Assembly (NCBI GenBank): GCA_002481545.1
Contig: DLEF01000027.1
Span: 1 to 53,620, forward strand
DNA from: Cyanobacteria bacterium UBA7753
GTDB lineage: Bacteria; Cyanobacteriota; Vampirovibrionia; Gastranaerophilales; Gastranaerophilaceae
Length of the DNA stretch: 53,620 nucleotides
Direction: 5' to 3'
Each line of letters starts with the position of its first letter. Positions within the stretch are counted from its first letter, which is position 1. The position numbers and the translations under genes were made by a program. Shown here piece by piece: positions 1 to 9,405 of the stretch. The notes below the pieces were generated by a model. It did not search any database. It was not told the origin of the DNA and saw only the letters and a list, made by a program, of their open reading frames with translations.

Positions 1-10
1 AATAGACAGA

Positions 11-80
11 TGTCGGATTAGTAAATCCGACCTACAATCACTGTTAAAAAATGTAGGTCGGCATTACTATGCCGACAAAA
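11..80. repeat. Pair of GTAGGTCGG-type hairpin repeats
   Basis: Two palindromic units. One at 11-35 is in reverse orientation (TGTCGGATT...AATCCGACCTAC). One at 53-76 is forward (GTAGGTCGGCAT...ATGCCGAC), followed by an A-run. Very similar units recur at 20776, 35454, 37707, 37747, 46755 and 52836, always outside genes. Confidence 0.8.
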
Positions 81-191
81 ATATTAAATATTGACAGATA
101 TTTGCTGATTTTGGTAAATCAGATATCCTGTTAGTGCTAAATTAGTAGCACGAAATACGTAATTAAAAATAATGTGATAATTCTAAACTAA

Positions 192-475
192 TGTAAACTT
201 TTGTAAAATTTTTCTGTTTTTTTTTCGGTTTTTCAATAAATTTTTATGAAAATTAATAAATTTTTTGTGCTCAATATGTAAAATTTTGTAAAAATTAAAA
301 AGACAAATCTAAAAGTTTTTCATGAAATGTAAAAAAATGTAAAATTTTTATAAAATCTTGTAAAAATTTACATATCATGCCTGTAAAACATGTTCGGTTC
401 ATGATAAAATGTTGCTCAAAGACGTGTGATTACTGCATTATGGTTAGTGTAAACAAATGTAAATATTCATGTAAA
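192..475 (+). promoter_or_regulatory. Phased array of eleven TGTAAA sites
   Basis: The 556 bases before the first gene hold no gene. They contain eleven forward TGTAAA hexamers, starting at 192, 202, 277, 287, 328, 338, 359, 382, 448, 458 and 470. Four pairs are spaced exactly 10 bp (192/202, 277/287, 328/338, 448/458), one helical turn. This arrangement resembles direct-repeat operators of OmpR/PhoB-family response regulators; that interpretation is inference. The surrounding sequence is extremely AT-rich, so some copies are expected by chance, but the 10-bp phasing is harder to explain that way. Confidence 0.45.
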
Positions 476-556
476 ATAATAGCAAAAATCAGCTTGTTAT
501 AGTCTTTATATATATGTAAGTTAAGTTAATGCATGCAGTTCGGAGTTAAGGAAAAT

Positions 557-1672
557 ATGGCAATTAGTGTTTCAAACAATATCAATGCAACCACAGCAAC
601 ACCCGTTGCAAACAAGAAACATAACCCTGAATTAAAAGAAGAGTGCACAGTAAAGCCGAACAATTTAAAAAATAATCTTATGTCCGCTTATCAAAAAACA
701 ACGAGTGCTTTCACGGAATATCCGGCTAAAGGGTTGAAGGGTAGTAAAAAATCTAATTTTTATGAATTTTTGGCAATGGGTACTGTTCCTTATTTAGTAG
801 GCAGTGCAATGTTTATGGCTGTATTCAACGGTGTAAGTCACTTATTCAGCAACGATACCGCAAAGGTTGCTAAATCAATGGGACGTAAAATGGCATTAGG
901 CGTTGCATTCTACGGAATAGCAAAAAGCTTATCCAAAAAGTTAATCTCTACTCCTGTTAAGATGGCAACAGGTATTGATACTGAAATGGGTTATGAAAGA
1001 CACGTTTACTCAAAAGAAGATAATAGTATAAACGAATACGAACAACACAAAGTAATGGAAAGCCATGATTTCCCTAGATACGATATGTTATACGGTGAAA
1101 ATCTTTCCAAACTCCCTAAATACGCTAAAAAAGGTGAAGTATTACCTCACAACTATTTATATGACAAAATCGCTAAGAAAAACGGTTTAGGCGAAAACTT
1201 ACCATCCTCTGATACAGATGTAAAACCTATCATCAAGGATGTTATTTCTCGTTCTAACACTGCAAAGAGCATATCATCTTATTTATGGGCAGCAGTTGGT
1301 GTTATCCTTGCTGTTCAACAACCTTGGAATAACTTCTTCAGAGCAACGGAAAAAGTTAATTGGACTAAATATAAACCTTCAAGAGAAGGCTTGAACATCG
1401 TAGAACGCACAGCAGGCAAAGCTGTTAACACAGCTAAGAACCTCGGCAGAATCACCAAGAGTTTCGGAAGAAGCTTTGTAAATGCTTCCAAAGAATTGGT
1501 TAAAGGCCCTGAAGGTGCTAAAGGATGGACAAAGCATGCAGGGAAAGCAATCGTCGGATTGGCTGCATTATCTTCAATTGTCGGAGCATGGAATACTATC
1601 CACGGTGCTAAAACAGCCGTTGGTCAAGATAAAAATGTATTTAAGAAACAAGAAAAGATTACGGTACAATAG
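557..1672 (+). CDS. Hypothetical membrane-associated protein, first of a three-gene cluster
   Basis: This is a 371-residue protein I do not recognise. I chose ATG 557 over the in-frame ATG at 533 because AAGGA lies 5 to 9 bases before it. The first 65 residues are polar and Asn/Thr/Lys-rich with no Sec-type signal peptide. Hydrophobic segments follow at about 71-93, 107-125, 245-262 and 338-355, suggesting membrane insertion or a hydrophobic helical core. The middle part (about 130-230) is charged. Layout and a few motifs (paired hydrophobic helices, an FPRYDMLYG-like stretch) parallel the N-terminal third of the next protein, so the two may be distant paralogues. It is followed after 2 bases by the 996-residue gene, pointing to a coupled operon. 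The long TGTAAA-rich region upstream is probably its control region. Confidence 0.8.
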   Translation: MAISVSNNINATTATPVANKKHNPELKEECTVKPNNLKNNLMSAYQKTTSAFTEYPAKGLKGSKKSNFYEFLAMGTVPYLVGSAMFMAVFNGVSHLFSNDTAKVAKSMGRKMALGVAFYGIAKSLSKKLISTPVKMATGIDTEMGYERHVYSKEDNSINEYEQHKVMESHDFPRYDMLYGENLSKLPKYAKKGEVLPHNYLYDKIAKKNGLGENLPSSDTDVKPIIKDVISRSNTAKSISSYLWAAVGVILAVQQPWNNFFRATEKVNWTKYKPSREGLNIVERTAGKAVNTAKNLGRITKSFGRSFVNASKELVKGPEGAKGWTKHAGKAIVGLAALSSIVGAWNTIHGAKTAVGQDKNVFKKQEKITVQ

Positions 1673-1674
1673 TT

Positions 1675-4665
1675 ATGACAAACTTAATTAACAATTATTT
1701 AAACAATCCAAGAAATTATGTTCAAACTCAAAGACAGAACAACGCTCCTGCTTCTAAAGGCGCAGCATCAACTGTCAGTACTGTAATGAACTCCTTAGAT
1801 ACCGACAAATTGGTAAAACCGTTGGACGGTAAAGGTCATTTGGTTAACGGCAGCCTTATCAATATGCCGAAAGAAATGGTAAGAGATACCGTATACACTA
1901 CCAAAGCTTTGGCAGACGGTGCTAGAGGAAAAGCTAACGACCACCAATTAGGTAAACTTAATGACTTAGGTTTGAAATTGGGTGGTGTTGCTATCGCTAC
2001 TTATTTGATGACTAAAAAATCTACTCCAAAAACAAAAGCAATGGAATTTATCGGATTTGGTGCATTCCTCGCATCAATGGCATTATGGCCAAAAGTTGCA
2101 TTGGAAATCCCCGCAAGACTTATCCACGGTTTCAATTTCAGAAAACAATATATCGATGAACAAGGCAGAAAGAAATATGTTTCTCAAGATCCTAACTACA
2201 TCCCGTTTGATTTGTACAAAGGTGACAAAAAGAGCGAAGACTTGGATGTAATCGGTGACAGAGCAGGTATCAGAAGAGACATCCCTAACAGACACGAAGC
2301 TGTTAAAGAACATATGAGAAAAGTATCTGTTCAAAACAATACTTTATGGATGTTGACAGCAGGTATCGCAACTCCTCTTATGACAGCTTTAGCTTGCAAC
2401 AAGGCTGAAGGTCTTTTGACCGATCCTCTTGAAAAGAGAGGCAACAAAAAAGCTAACGCAGATATCGATCAAATCGTAGATTATACAGGTGCATCATATA
2501 AGAGAATTAAAGAAGATGGTTCTTTAGACGATGTAAAAGCTGAAGAAATGAGTGCTGATAAAAAAGCAGCATTCGAAAAAAATGTTTTACATATAAATGA
2601 ATCTGCTCCTACTCAAACAGAAACTTTAGTTAACAAATTAAAAGGTAAAGTTATCACATCAGAAGATGTTAATAAATTGGCTGACACATTGGCAGACGGT
2701 TTTGATGCAGAAGTTCAGGATGCTGCTAAAGATGATATTAATAACTTGATTGCAAGAGACAGATATATCACTAACAGCGCATCAGCTGACAAATTGGCAA
2801 AATCAATTCATAATGTTATCAAAGCAAGCGATGCTGATTTAGCAGGAAAAATGACAGAAGAAAAAATCGGCAAGGCTGTTTCCGAAGGTATCCTCAGAGG
2901 TGCTGTAAAAGATATGATGACAAATGTTGCTGATACTGTTCTTGCTAAAGAAGCAAACGCAGCTAACTTCAACCACGGTTTTATTGCAGACAACCTTAGA
3001 TCAAAAAATGATATCAACGGTTTCAACTTCTTCGATGTCGCTCCGGGAACGGAAAATATGACTCCGGAAGAAAGATTGGCTCATAACATTAAATCTATCG
3101 TATTGAAAGTCAACAATTCTAATCCTCAAGAAGACTTCATTTCCGGTATGTCAGCATTAGAACAAAATAACAAAACTGCATATGATAAAGTTTACGGAGC
3201 ATTAGAACAAAAATCAAAAGAAATCGCTCATGACTTCTATCAAGGTAACATCGGTTTGACAGGCGGAAGAGAAAATTTCGTAAGAGAATCTGTTTCTAAA
3301 TTATATAAACAAGAAGCTCCTAAAGATATGGCTCATAAGAAAATGTTTACTCAAATCGGCAGAATCTTATCAGACGATGCAAAAGACAGCAAGGGTTATA
3401 TCCTTTCCGAAGATGCAGCAAAAACTATCACGAACGCTGCAAAAGAAATGAGAAAATATAATGCGGTTGACAAAGTTTTAAATGACGCTGCTCACTTCAA
3501 AGTTGAAAAAGCTAACGAAACTATCATAGCTAACAGCTGGGATGCAGTTTCTAAGATGTTCGTAAAAGAATTAGGACTTACCGATAAAGAAATCAGTTTG
3601 GCAAGCAAGAACAAAGATTACTCTAACAAATTATTATCAAAGAAATTAGAAGCTGTTTGCTCAAACGAAGAATCTTATAACAACTTCATCACAAAACTCG
3701 CTACAAAAATGGCTGAGTTGGATGAAAAATTAGATACTCCAAACAACGGTTCAAATGACTGTATGATGAGCAAGTTGGAAGGCGGTATCGGTGCTAACTG
3801 CGACAGAGCAGCTACCGAACTCGGTAACAACGGAATGAATAACTTGGCAAGAAAGATGAATGGCGGAGCCGGTTCACTCAAAAATGCTAAAATCGAAAGA
3901 ATCAATTCAAGAATAAACGGTGTTCGCAGCTCTTATGCAAGATTGATTCAAACTGCTGAATTCTTCCACAGAGCTGACGCTTATACTAAGGCTGTTAACC
4001 AACCGGGATTTGATATGAAAAAAGCAGTTACTGACTATGGTTTTACAAAAAATGCAGATACAAATAAAAAGTTGATTGAAGACGGTAAAAAGTTATTACT
4101 TAATGCTCACACTTCCGAATATTATAACAAGATGGGATTAGGAAATAACAGAAATTATTATCAACAATTGATGATTTCTATCTTCAGACCTACTCCAACA
4201 GGTAATTATGGGGATGATTGGGCTGAAACTTCCAGAAAAACTTTCGGAAAACTTGATGAAATTAAAATCAATGGTGAAGCTCCTCGCAGAGTCGGCGAAG
4301 GCAGAAAAGGTTTAGGTCTTAAACTTAAAAACCAAATGAACGAATTGTATAACAATTTAGGTACAATCTTTAGAGATATCAAAAAAGGTACAAATAATTC
4401 TAAAGAAAATAACGATTACTCAATGATTGAAAAGATTATGGTAAAAGGTGACTGCCTGCGTGATGCACATGATGCTCCAAAAGCAAATGACGTATTTGAC
4501 TTGTTAGGTAAAACAACAAATGACTTCTTCCATGATACAATAAAACAGGTATCTAATTCTAAGAAATGGATGAAGACTTTCGCTCCTATCCTCGGCGGTA
4601 CATTCCTCGCTACGGTAGCTGCACAATTCTTCTTCGGTAAGAAAGATCCTGACATCAAGGCTTAA
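1675..4665 (+). CDS. Large hypothetical protein (996 aa) with N- and C-terminal membrane segments
   Basis: No family recognised. Residues 1-60 are polar and disordered-looking, beginning with an LINNYLNN motif that is echoed near the start of the downstream GH13 protein (LINKYLDN). Hydrophobic segments lie at about 98-112, 122-140 and 222-240. A roughly 700-residue soluble, mostly helical, Lys/Asn/Ala-rich region follows. A single hydrophobic segment sits at the extreme C-terminus (about 973-989) before a charged end. The start is 2 bases after the previous stop and has no clear ribosome-binding site, which suggests translational coupling. Two membrane anchors around a long soluble body suggest an envelope-spanning or surface scaffold, but this is inference. 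The reading frame is intact and codon use matches the first gene. Confidence 0.85.
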   Translation: MTNLINNYLNNPRNYVQTQRQNNAPASKGAASTVSTVMNSLDTDKLVKPLDGKGHLVNGSLINMPKEMVRDTVYTTKALADGARGKANDHQLGKLNDLGLKLGGVAIATYLMTKKSTPKTKAMEFIGFGAFLASMALWPKVALEIPARLIHGFNFRKQYIDEQGRKKYVSQDPNYIPFDLYKGDKKSEDLDVIGDRAGIRRDIPNRHEAVKEHMRKVSVQNNTLWMLTAGIATPLMTALACNKAEGLLTDPLEKRGNKKANADIDQIVDYTGASYKRIKEDGSLDDVKAEEMSADKKAAFEKNVLHINESAPTQTETLVNKLKGKVITSEDVNKLADTLADGFDAEVQDAAKDDINNLIARDRYITNSASADKLAKSIHNVIKASDADLAGKMTEEKIGKAVSEGILRGAVKDMMTNVADTVLAKEANAANFNHGFIADNLRSKNDINGFNFFDVAPGTENMTPEERLAHNIKSIVLKVNNSNPQEDFISGMSALEQNNKTAYDKVYGALEQKSKEIAHDFYQGNIGLTGGRENFVRESVSKLYKQEAPKDMAHKKMFTQIGRILSDDAKDSKGYILSEDAAKTITNAAKEMRKYNAVDKVLNDAAHFKVEKANETIIANSWDAVSKMFVKELGLTDKEISLASKNKDYSNKLLSKKLEAVCSNEESYNNFITKLATKMAELDEKLDTPNNGSNDCMMSKLEGGIGANCDRAATELGNNGMNNLARKMNGGAGSLKNAKIERINSRINGVRSSYARLIQTAEFFHRADAYTKAVNQPGFDMKKAVTDYGFTKNADTNKKLIEDGKKLLLNAHTSEYYNKMGLGNNRNYYQQLMISIFRPTPTGNYGDDWAETSRKTFGKLDEIKINGEAPRRVGEGRKGLGLKLKNQMNELYNNLGTIFRDIKKGTNNSKENNDYSMIEKIMVKGDCLRDAHDAPKANDVFDLLGKTTNDFFHDTIKQVSNSKKWMKTFAPILGGTFLATVAAQFFFGKKDPDIKA

Positions 4666-4683
4666 TAAATAAAGGGTGAAAAT

Positions 4684-6531
4684 ATGACAGATATAGGGAA
4701 TATCGGATTACATAAGAATTTAATCGACATACAGGTTGATAAAGTAAACGGCAAAAATAACAAACCGCAAGCACAGCCTGCAAGTGTCAATACAGACAGA
4801 ACATCATCTGATTTGATAAACAAATATCTTGATAATCAAGCTCAGATTAATAAACCGTCAGTTACTCAAACAGCTGCAATAGACGGCAAATCGAGCGCAC
4901 CTGTCAATTACCGTAACAATTTGAGAGATATGTTCCGTAATAACGAGGCGGTTATCTTAGCTATGGTTCCTCGTAACTTCACCGCAGAAGATAAAAACGG
5001 TGATGAACTCATCGAAACAAACCAAGGTGAAAAACCCGGAACATTCTTGAGTGCAATAAAGAGACTTGATGAAGTTAAAGCAGAAGGGTTCAACACCTTC
5101 CACATTCTGCCTATTCATCCGCCGGGAAAAACTCACGCAATGGGTACCGCAGGTTCTTTGTATGCACCTGAAAAATATATAGAAGACGACGGACAAATCG
5201 CTATCGATCCTACATTGGTTGATCCTAACGATCCTCGTACTCCTCAACAACAGATGAAAGCATTTATTGATGAATGTCATAAACGTGATATCAAGGTTAT
5301 GTTAGACTTGCCAAGTTGTGCATCAGTTGATATGTTCAACGCACATCCTGAACTTATGGCAATCGACAAGAACGGTAACCCTGAAACTCCGGAAGGATGG
5401 CAGGATATCAGAATGTTCAATCCTTGGAAGGATAAATCAAAACGTGAATTAAATCCTGCATTGTTGGATATGCATATGAAATACGTTGATTCTTGTATCG
5501 ATTTAGGAATTGACGGTATCAGATCCGATGTTGCCCGTGCGAAACCTACAGAATTTTGGGATATTTTAATCAATCATGCTCGTCAAAGAGATCCTGAATT
5601 TGCAATGTTAGGTGAATCATATACTTATGAAACCGCATCACCGCAGGCTAATATGCCTTACGACAGACCGGAAGACTCACTCAGAGCAGGTTTTGATGCA
5701 ATTTACGGTCAGCACCATATCTTCCACGAATTAAACAATGCGAAGGGTGCTACAAACTATATCACCGAAATGTTGGATATGTCAGACAGATTGCCTGCAG
5801 GTAAGACTCTTATCGGTTCGTTCATGACTCACGATGATGAAACATTGATGAACCACGGCGGTCCTGATTTCTGTGATTTGGTATCTATCGTACAATCTAC
5901 AATCCCTATGTGTAACCCTTATGTATTGGATGGTTTCCAATCAGGCGATACATACAAATACGGTTACTCAGGCAAGGATGCGAAAGATTACAATATCAAG
6001 TCTGAAACTGATAATACAGAGTTAGAAACTCACCCGTATAAGATGGATATTTTCAACCTGACAAGAAAACCTGGCGGAGAACATCCTGAAATCGGTAAAG
6101 TTATGACTTCTGCTTTCAAGATGAGAAGTGATCCTAAGTATAACGATATTATCACTAAGGGTGATTTCATCGAATTGAAGAAAGGCAAAGACAAAGACGA
6201 TCAGGTTTGGGCTTACGCAAGACACCTGAACGGCAAGACATTGTTGGTTGTCGCTAACATGAACAAGAACAGAAATTCATCTGCTGTTGTTAAGATACCT
6301 ACTTTGAAAGGTACGCAGGAACTCAACAACCTTGTTGACAACTACGGTAAACCAAGTAAATTCCAAGTAGAAGACGGCGAAATCAGAATGGAACTCGGAC
6401 CTTCAAGAGCTCATGTTTTTGAAATTGACACTCCTGATATTGAAAAATATTTGGATCCTGAACAAATTCACAAACAGAACTTCACTAATCCGAACCCAAA
6501 CCCTGAACCACAGGGAACTAAAAAGAAATAA
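4684..6531 (+). CDS. GH13 alpha-amylase-family glycosidase with N-terminal tail
   Basis: A 615-residue glycoside hydrolase family 13 enzyme, expected to cleave or transfer alpha-glucosidic bonds. The (beta/alpha)8 barrel starts around residue 85. GIRSDVAR carries the Asp nucleophile (about 281), GESYT the Glu acid/base (about 311), and SFMTHDDE the third catalytic Asp (about 384). A C-terminal beta-domain follows (about 520-590). The first conserved region, normally D-x-x-x-N-H, reads DLPSCAS here, so the usual Asn-His is missing and substrate preference is probably unusual. The first 70 residues are polar, without a signal peptide, and include LINKYLDN, shared with the preceding 996-residue protein. 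The start has a good ribosome-binding site (AAGGGTGA). It lies 18 bases after the previous gene in the same operon, and a terminator follows. Confidence 0.9.
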   Translation: MTDIGNIGLHKNLIDIQVDKVNGKNNKPQAQPASVNTDRTSSDLINKYLDNQAQINKPSVTQTAAIDGKSSAPVNYRNNLRDMFRNNEAVILAMVPRNFTAEDKNGDELIETNQGEKPGTFLSAIKRLDEVKAEGFNTFHILPIHPPGKTHAMGTAGSLYAPEKYIEDDGQIAIDPTLVDPNDPRTPQQQMKAFIDECHKRDIKVMLDLPSCASVDMFNAHPELMAIDKNGNPETPEGWQDIRMFNPWKDKSKRELNPALLDMHMKYVDSCIDLGIDGIRSDVARAKPTEFWDILINHARQRDPEFAMLGESYTYETASPQANMPYDRPEDSLRAGFDAIYGQHHIFHELNNAKGATNYITEMLDMSDRLPAGKTLIGSFMTHDDETLMNHGGPDFCDLVSIVQSTIPMCNPYVLDGFQSGDTYKYGYSGKDAKDYNIKSETDNTELETHPYKMDIFNLTRKPGGEHPEIGKVMTSAFKMRSDPKYNDIITKGDFIELKKGKDKDDQVWAYARHLNGKTLLVVANMNKNRNSSAVVKIPTLKGTQELNNLVDNYGKPSKFQVEDGEIRMELGPSRAHVFEIDTPDIEKYLDPEQIHKQNFTNPNPNPEPQGTKKK

Positions 6532-6552
6532 TCAAGCAAACATTAGATAAAC

Positions 6553-6587
6553 AAAAAATGACCGCTTGAAAAACGGTCATTTTTTTG
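6553..6587 (+). terminator. Rho-independent terminator after the GH13 gene
   Basis: AATGACCG and CGGTCATT form a stem around a nine-base loop, followed by a run of seven T. It closes the three-gene cluster that begins at 557. Confidence 0.85.
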
Positions 6588-6633
6588 TTTATAATAAAGC
6601 TATCAAGCAACTAAATTATCGGGTGTGTGAAAA

Positions 6634-8157
6634 ATGAAAATATCTGGCATTCAATCAAATGTAATCAACTACAACATAAAAGGGAAATCTAAAAAAAGTA
6701 AAAGTCCTTCTTTCAAGGGCGCAATCACTGATCCTGTATATGGTGATGCGTGGGCGTCAATGTATTCATATGACAAACTAAAACGAGAGTCTTCTAAGTA
6801 TCCGAAGGATGTTAAATACAGAGAATCTCTTTTAGCTAATCTCGGAATATCACCGAAAGATCAACATATGATTAGACCGATAATAGGACCGCAGGAGATT
6901 AAAGAGGTCATAAAAGGATATAATGATAAACCTCAAGCCTATTCCAAGGGCGAAACTTGGGAAAACGTAAACAACCATACAATGAGAGCCAATATTCATA
7001 TGCACACTCAAGCTTCCGACGGAGCTTTGACAATCGGGGATTTGTTGGATAAGAGTGCGGAATATGCAAACAAAGTTAAATCGGATTTTCCGAACGAGGC
7101 AGAACCGTTTGTTGTAGCTATTACAGACCATGATACAACGGAGAGTGCAACCGGGGCCGTAAAAATTATCCATGAAAAACCGCTCAAATACCAAAATTTG
7201 AGAGTTATTCTGGGTTCCGAGTTGACATCGTTTAATAATGTAGCGACGGATTTGGTTCATACTCCTATCAATACTCATGTTTTGGCATACGGTATTGATC
7301 CGAACGAAAAAGATTTTAAAGGTTTTATTGATTCCAATAAACAGAGAAAACAGGTTATTGAAGAAAAAATGACCGATACCGCGAACAAGGTTTATGCGGA
7401 TATGTTCCATAAAGATAATTTCTTCTCTGTAGGTGAGGCTAAAAAACAGTATTTGCCTATCCAAAAGAATATATTAGGAATATTCAACGGTATGGATAAC
7501 TATTTCAAGAACAAAATCGCCGTTGAACATGTAATTTTGAAAAATCCTGATATTAAATCGAAACTTGAAGAACGCAATCTTCCGACTGATACGGAAGGGT
7601 TTATGGATAAGATGAGCGAGTTCCATAAAACTTTTGACAGAAACTGTAAAATTTTACCACCGAAGAAAACCTTGCCTGAGTTTGTCTCCGTTTGTACGGA
7701 TATTCCTCAAGAGGATGTTTTAAATATTTTGAATGAAGGATTGAAAAGCAAGGAAGTAACGGCTTTGAATAAGGCGTTGGATAAGAGTACCGCAGAATAC
7801 AGAATTACTCTAAATCCTAAACATCCGTTTATGCCTACGTTCAGCACCTTATACGAAGGTTTGGAAAGCCAGCCCGATGCTATGCTCGGAGTCGCTCATC
7901 CGATAGATTACACAAAGGCTGTGACCGAAGAAGATAAGAAGTTTAAAGTCCTGACGGATTTATATACCAAGTTCAAAAAAGAATGCAAAGAAAAAGCCAC
8001 TTTTACGGAGGCTTATTATCAAAGCTATAAGCCGGGAAGAAAAGAGTTTAATGCAGAGCCTAAAACTCAAAAATTCCTTGATGCCGTAAGCAAAACATTC
8101 GGGCTTATAAAGACAGGCAGTGCCGACACTCACGGATTAAATGTTTTTGTAAGATAA
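6634..8157 (+). CDS. PHP-domain metal-dependent phosphoesterase-like protein with SFKG N-terminal tag
   Basis: A 507-residue protein with the metal-binding signature of the PHP (polymerase and histidinol phosphatase) superfamily. It has HMH at 122-124 followed by Asp129, ITDHDT at 163-168, a Glu in LGSELTS (about 196), GVAHP near 430, and GSADTHG near the C-terminus. Those residues normally hold two or three metal ions that hydrolyse phosphoesters. A roughly 220-residue helical insertion lies between the first four motifs and the last two. The N-terminus (MKISGIQSN...) is polar and reaches S-F-K-G at residues 26-29, a tail shared in kind with the M29 protease at 18775-20571. The start is preceded by a GGTGTG site. 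The gene is monocistronic, with a TATAAT at about 6590. The physiological substrate is unknown. Confidence 0.85.
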   Translation: MKISGIQSNVINYNIKGKSKKSKSPSFKGAITDPVYGDAWASMYSYDKLKRESSKYPKDVKYRESLLANLGISPKDQHMIRPIIGPQEIKEVIKGYNDKPQAYSKGETWENVNNHTMRANIHMHTQASDGALTIGDLLDKSAEYANKVKSDFPNEAEPFVVAITDHDTTESATGAVKIIHEKPLKYQNLRVILGSELTSFNNVATDLVHTPINTHVLAYGIDPNEKDFKGFIDSNKQRKQVIEEKMTDTANKVYADMFHKDNFFSVGEAKKQYLPIQKNILGIFNGMDNYFKNKIAVEHVILKNPDIKSKLEERNLPTDTEGFMDKMSEFHKTFDRNCKILPPKKTLPEFVSVCTDIPQEDVLNILNEGLKSKEVTALNKALDKSTAEYRITLNPKHPFMPTFSTLYEGLESQPDAMLGVAHPIDYTKAVTEEDKKFKVLTDLYTKFKKECKEKATFTEAYYQSYKPGRKEFNAEPKTQKFLDAVSKTFGLIKTGSADTHGLNVFVR

Positions 8158-8462
8158 ATATAATGCGTAATTTGTAATGCGTAATTCGTAACGAAAGGCA
8201 GTAAGATACTAGGGCACTAGGGCACTAAGAGACGGCTCCGCCGATGAGATAACTTTGCAAATCGTACGTTTTGTACCACGACTTGAGGACTACGTGGGGA
8301 GCGATTTGTAATGGGTAATGTGTAATTAGTCAGAGTAGGGTGCGGTCACTACCGTACCAACGCTATTTGAATATTTTTAACATACCTGTTTTTCCTACCC
8401 TACGCACTTGAAATAATGCGTAATGCGTAATTAAGAATTTAGTTAATAGATTGAAGTCTGTC
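8158..8462. repeat. Convergent intergenic region built of several repeat families
   Basis: No gene. It contains runs of a GTAATGCGTAATTCGTAAT-type unit (8162-8192 and 8413-8436) and a GATACTAGGGCACTAGGGCA unit (8203-8230). It also has a nested palindrome at 8258-8308, in which CAAATCG pairs with CGATTTG and encloses CCACG...CGTGG. A GTAGGGTGCGG hairpin unit lies at 8336-8361. The same families recur between other genes in the window. Confidence 0.7.
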
Positions 8463-9335
8463 CTATTTTGATACTACGCTGGCTGTTTTGATGCAATCGA
8501 AAACGGTTTGCGCATAGATATCGTGTTTGCCGTAGAATATATGGCTTGCACCTTCTACCTCTATCACCTGATTTTTTTCAGGATGACTTGTCCATTGGTT
8601 CAGTTGTTCCATAAATGCTTTCGGCTTTCTGCCCGTCATAGAATCTTTTGAACCTATGATGAAACTCCCCGCAGGTTTTATGTTATGCAGTGATTGGGTT
8701 TCCCCTTGCCCGCTTATTACAGGGCAGTTTTTGAGATTTTCTGCGTTATGAAACCCCATTACGGCGTTTGCTGTCATCGGTGAGAACCCGCCGAACATAA
8801 ACGGCAGAATATCATCTCCTCTGCCCTCTTTAATCCACTGTTTTGTCATCTCCGTACATTTATCAATGTTCGGCATAACACGCCACCAGTGCATAATATC
8901 AATAGGGCAAGAAACTATAAAGTAGTCTACATAATCGTCTTTAGTGTTGCCTAAATAGTTTATAATTTTGTTTGAGCCGAGGGAGTGTCCGCCAAGGATT
9001 ATGTGTTTAAATCCCATTTCTTTTGCTTTGAGAACCCATGTTTCGACATCCTCGTATACTACAGAAAAATCGTCGTTAAAAACGCCCGCGTGTCTTTGTT
9101 TCTTGATTGACCAATCCGTATAGGCAAAACAGGAAAAAGAGTCGCTGGCATGACCGATTATCACGGTTATACCGTTTTTGTTCAAGAGCTTTCCTGTCGC
9201 GTCCAACAAGTCATTTTGGAAGACGTTAGAGCAAATCCCCGTCATCATTACAAGTACGGTATCGTTTGTATCGTCGCCGTATATTGCTCCTCTGAGTTCC
9301 AACCCTCTTTTTGTTACCGCTTTTATTATGTCCAT
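8463..9335 (-). CDS. Alpha/beta hydrolase (DUF1749/esterase-like)
   Basis: A 290-residue cytoplasmic alpha/beta-hydrolase. The nucleophile elbow GGHSLGS is clearly visible (Ser at about 119). An Asp in the GSKDSMTG stretch and the His in GASHIFYG near the C-terminus complete a plausible Ser-Asp-His triad. The general organisation resembles DUF1749/serine-aminopeptidase-like hydrolases such as siderophore esterases; substrate cannot be read from the sequence. There is no signal peptide. AAAGGGG about ten bases before the ATG supports the start. It is the last of three leftward genes (NUDIX, NTF2-like, hydrolase) separated by 40-70 bases, so co-transcription is possible but not certain. Confidence 0.8.
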   Translation of the reverse strand: MDIIKAVTKRGLELRGAIYGDDTNDTVLVMMTGICSNVFQNDLLDATGKLLNKNGITVIIGHASDSFSCFAYTDWSIKKQRHAGVFNDDFSVVYEDVETWVLKAKEMGFKHIILGGHSLGSNKIINYLGNTKDDYVDYFIVSCPIDIMHWWRVMPNIDKCTEMTKQWIKEGRGDDILPFMFGGFSPMTANAVMGFHNAENLKNCPVISGQGETQSLHNIKPAGSFIIGSKDSMTGRKPKAFMEQLNQWTSHPEKNQVIEVEGASHIFYGKHDIYAQTVFDCIKTASVVSK

Positions 9336-9405
9336 AACCGTAGTCCCCTTTTGTCATTTAAAATCAAGTTTTGTCAGGTGATAAATATATATTTACCCCT
9401 TACCC

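Noticed and set aside
6850..7464. 204-codon open frame antisense to the PHP gene
   Set aside because: It lies wholly within a well-supported gene, has no ribosome site and shows Cys/Arg/Phe-rich composition typical of antisense reading.
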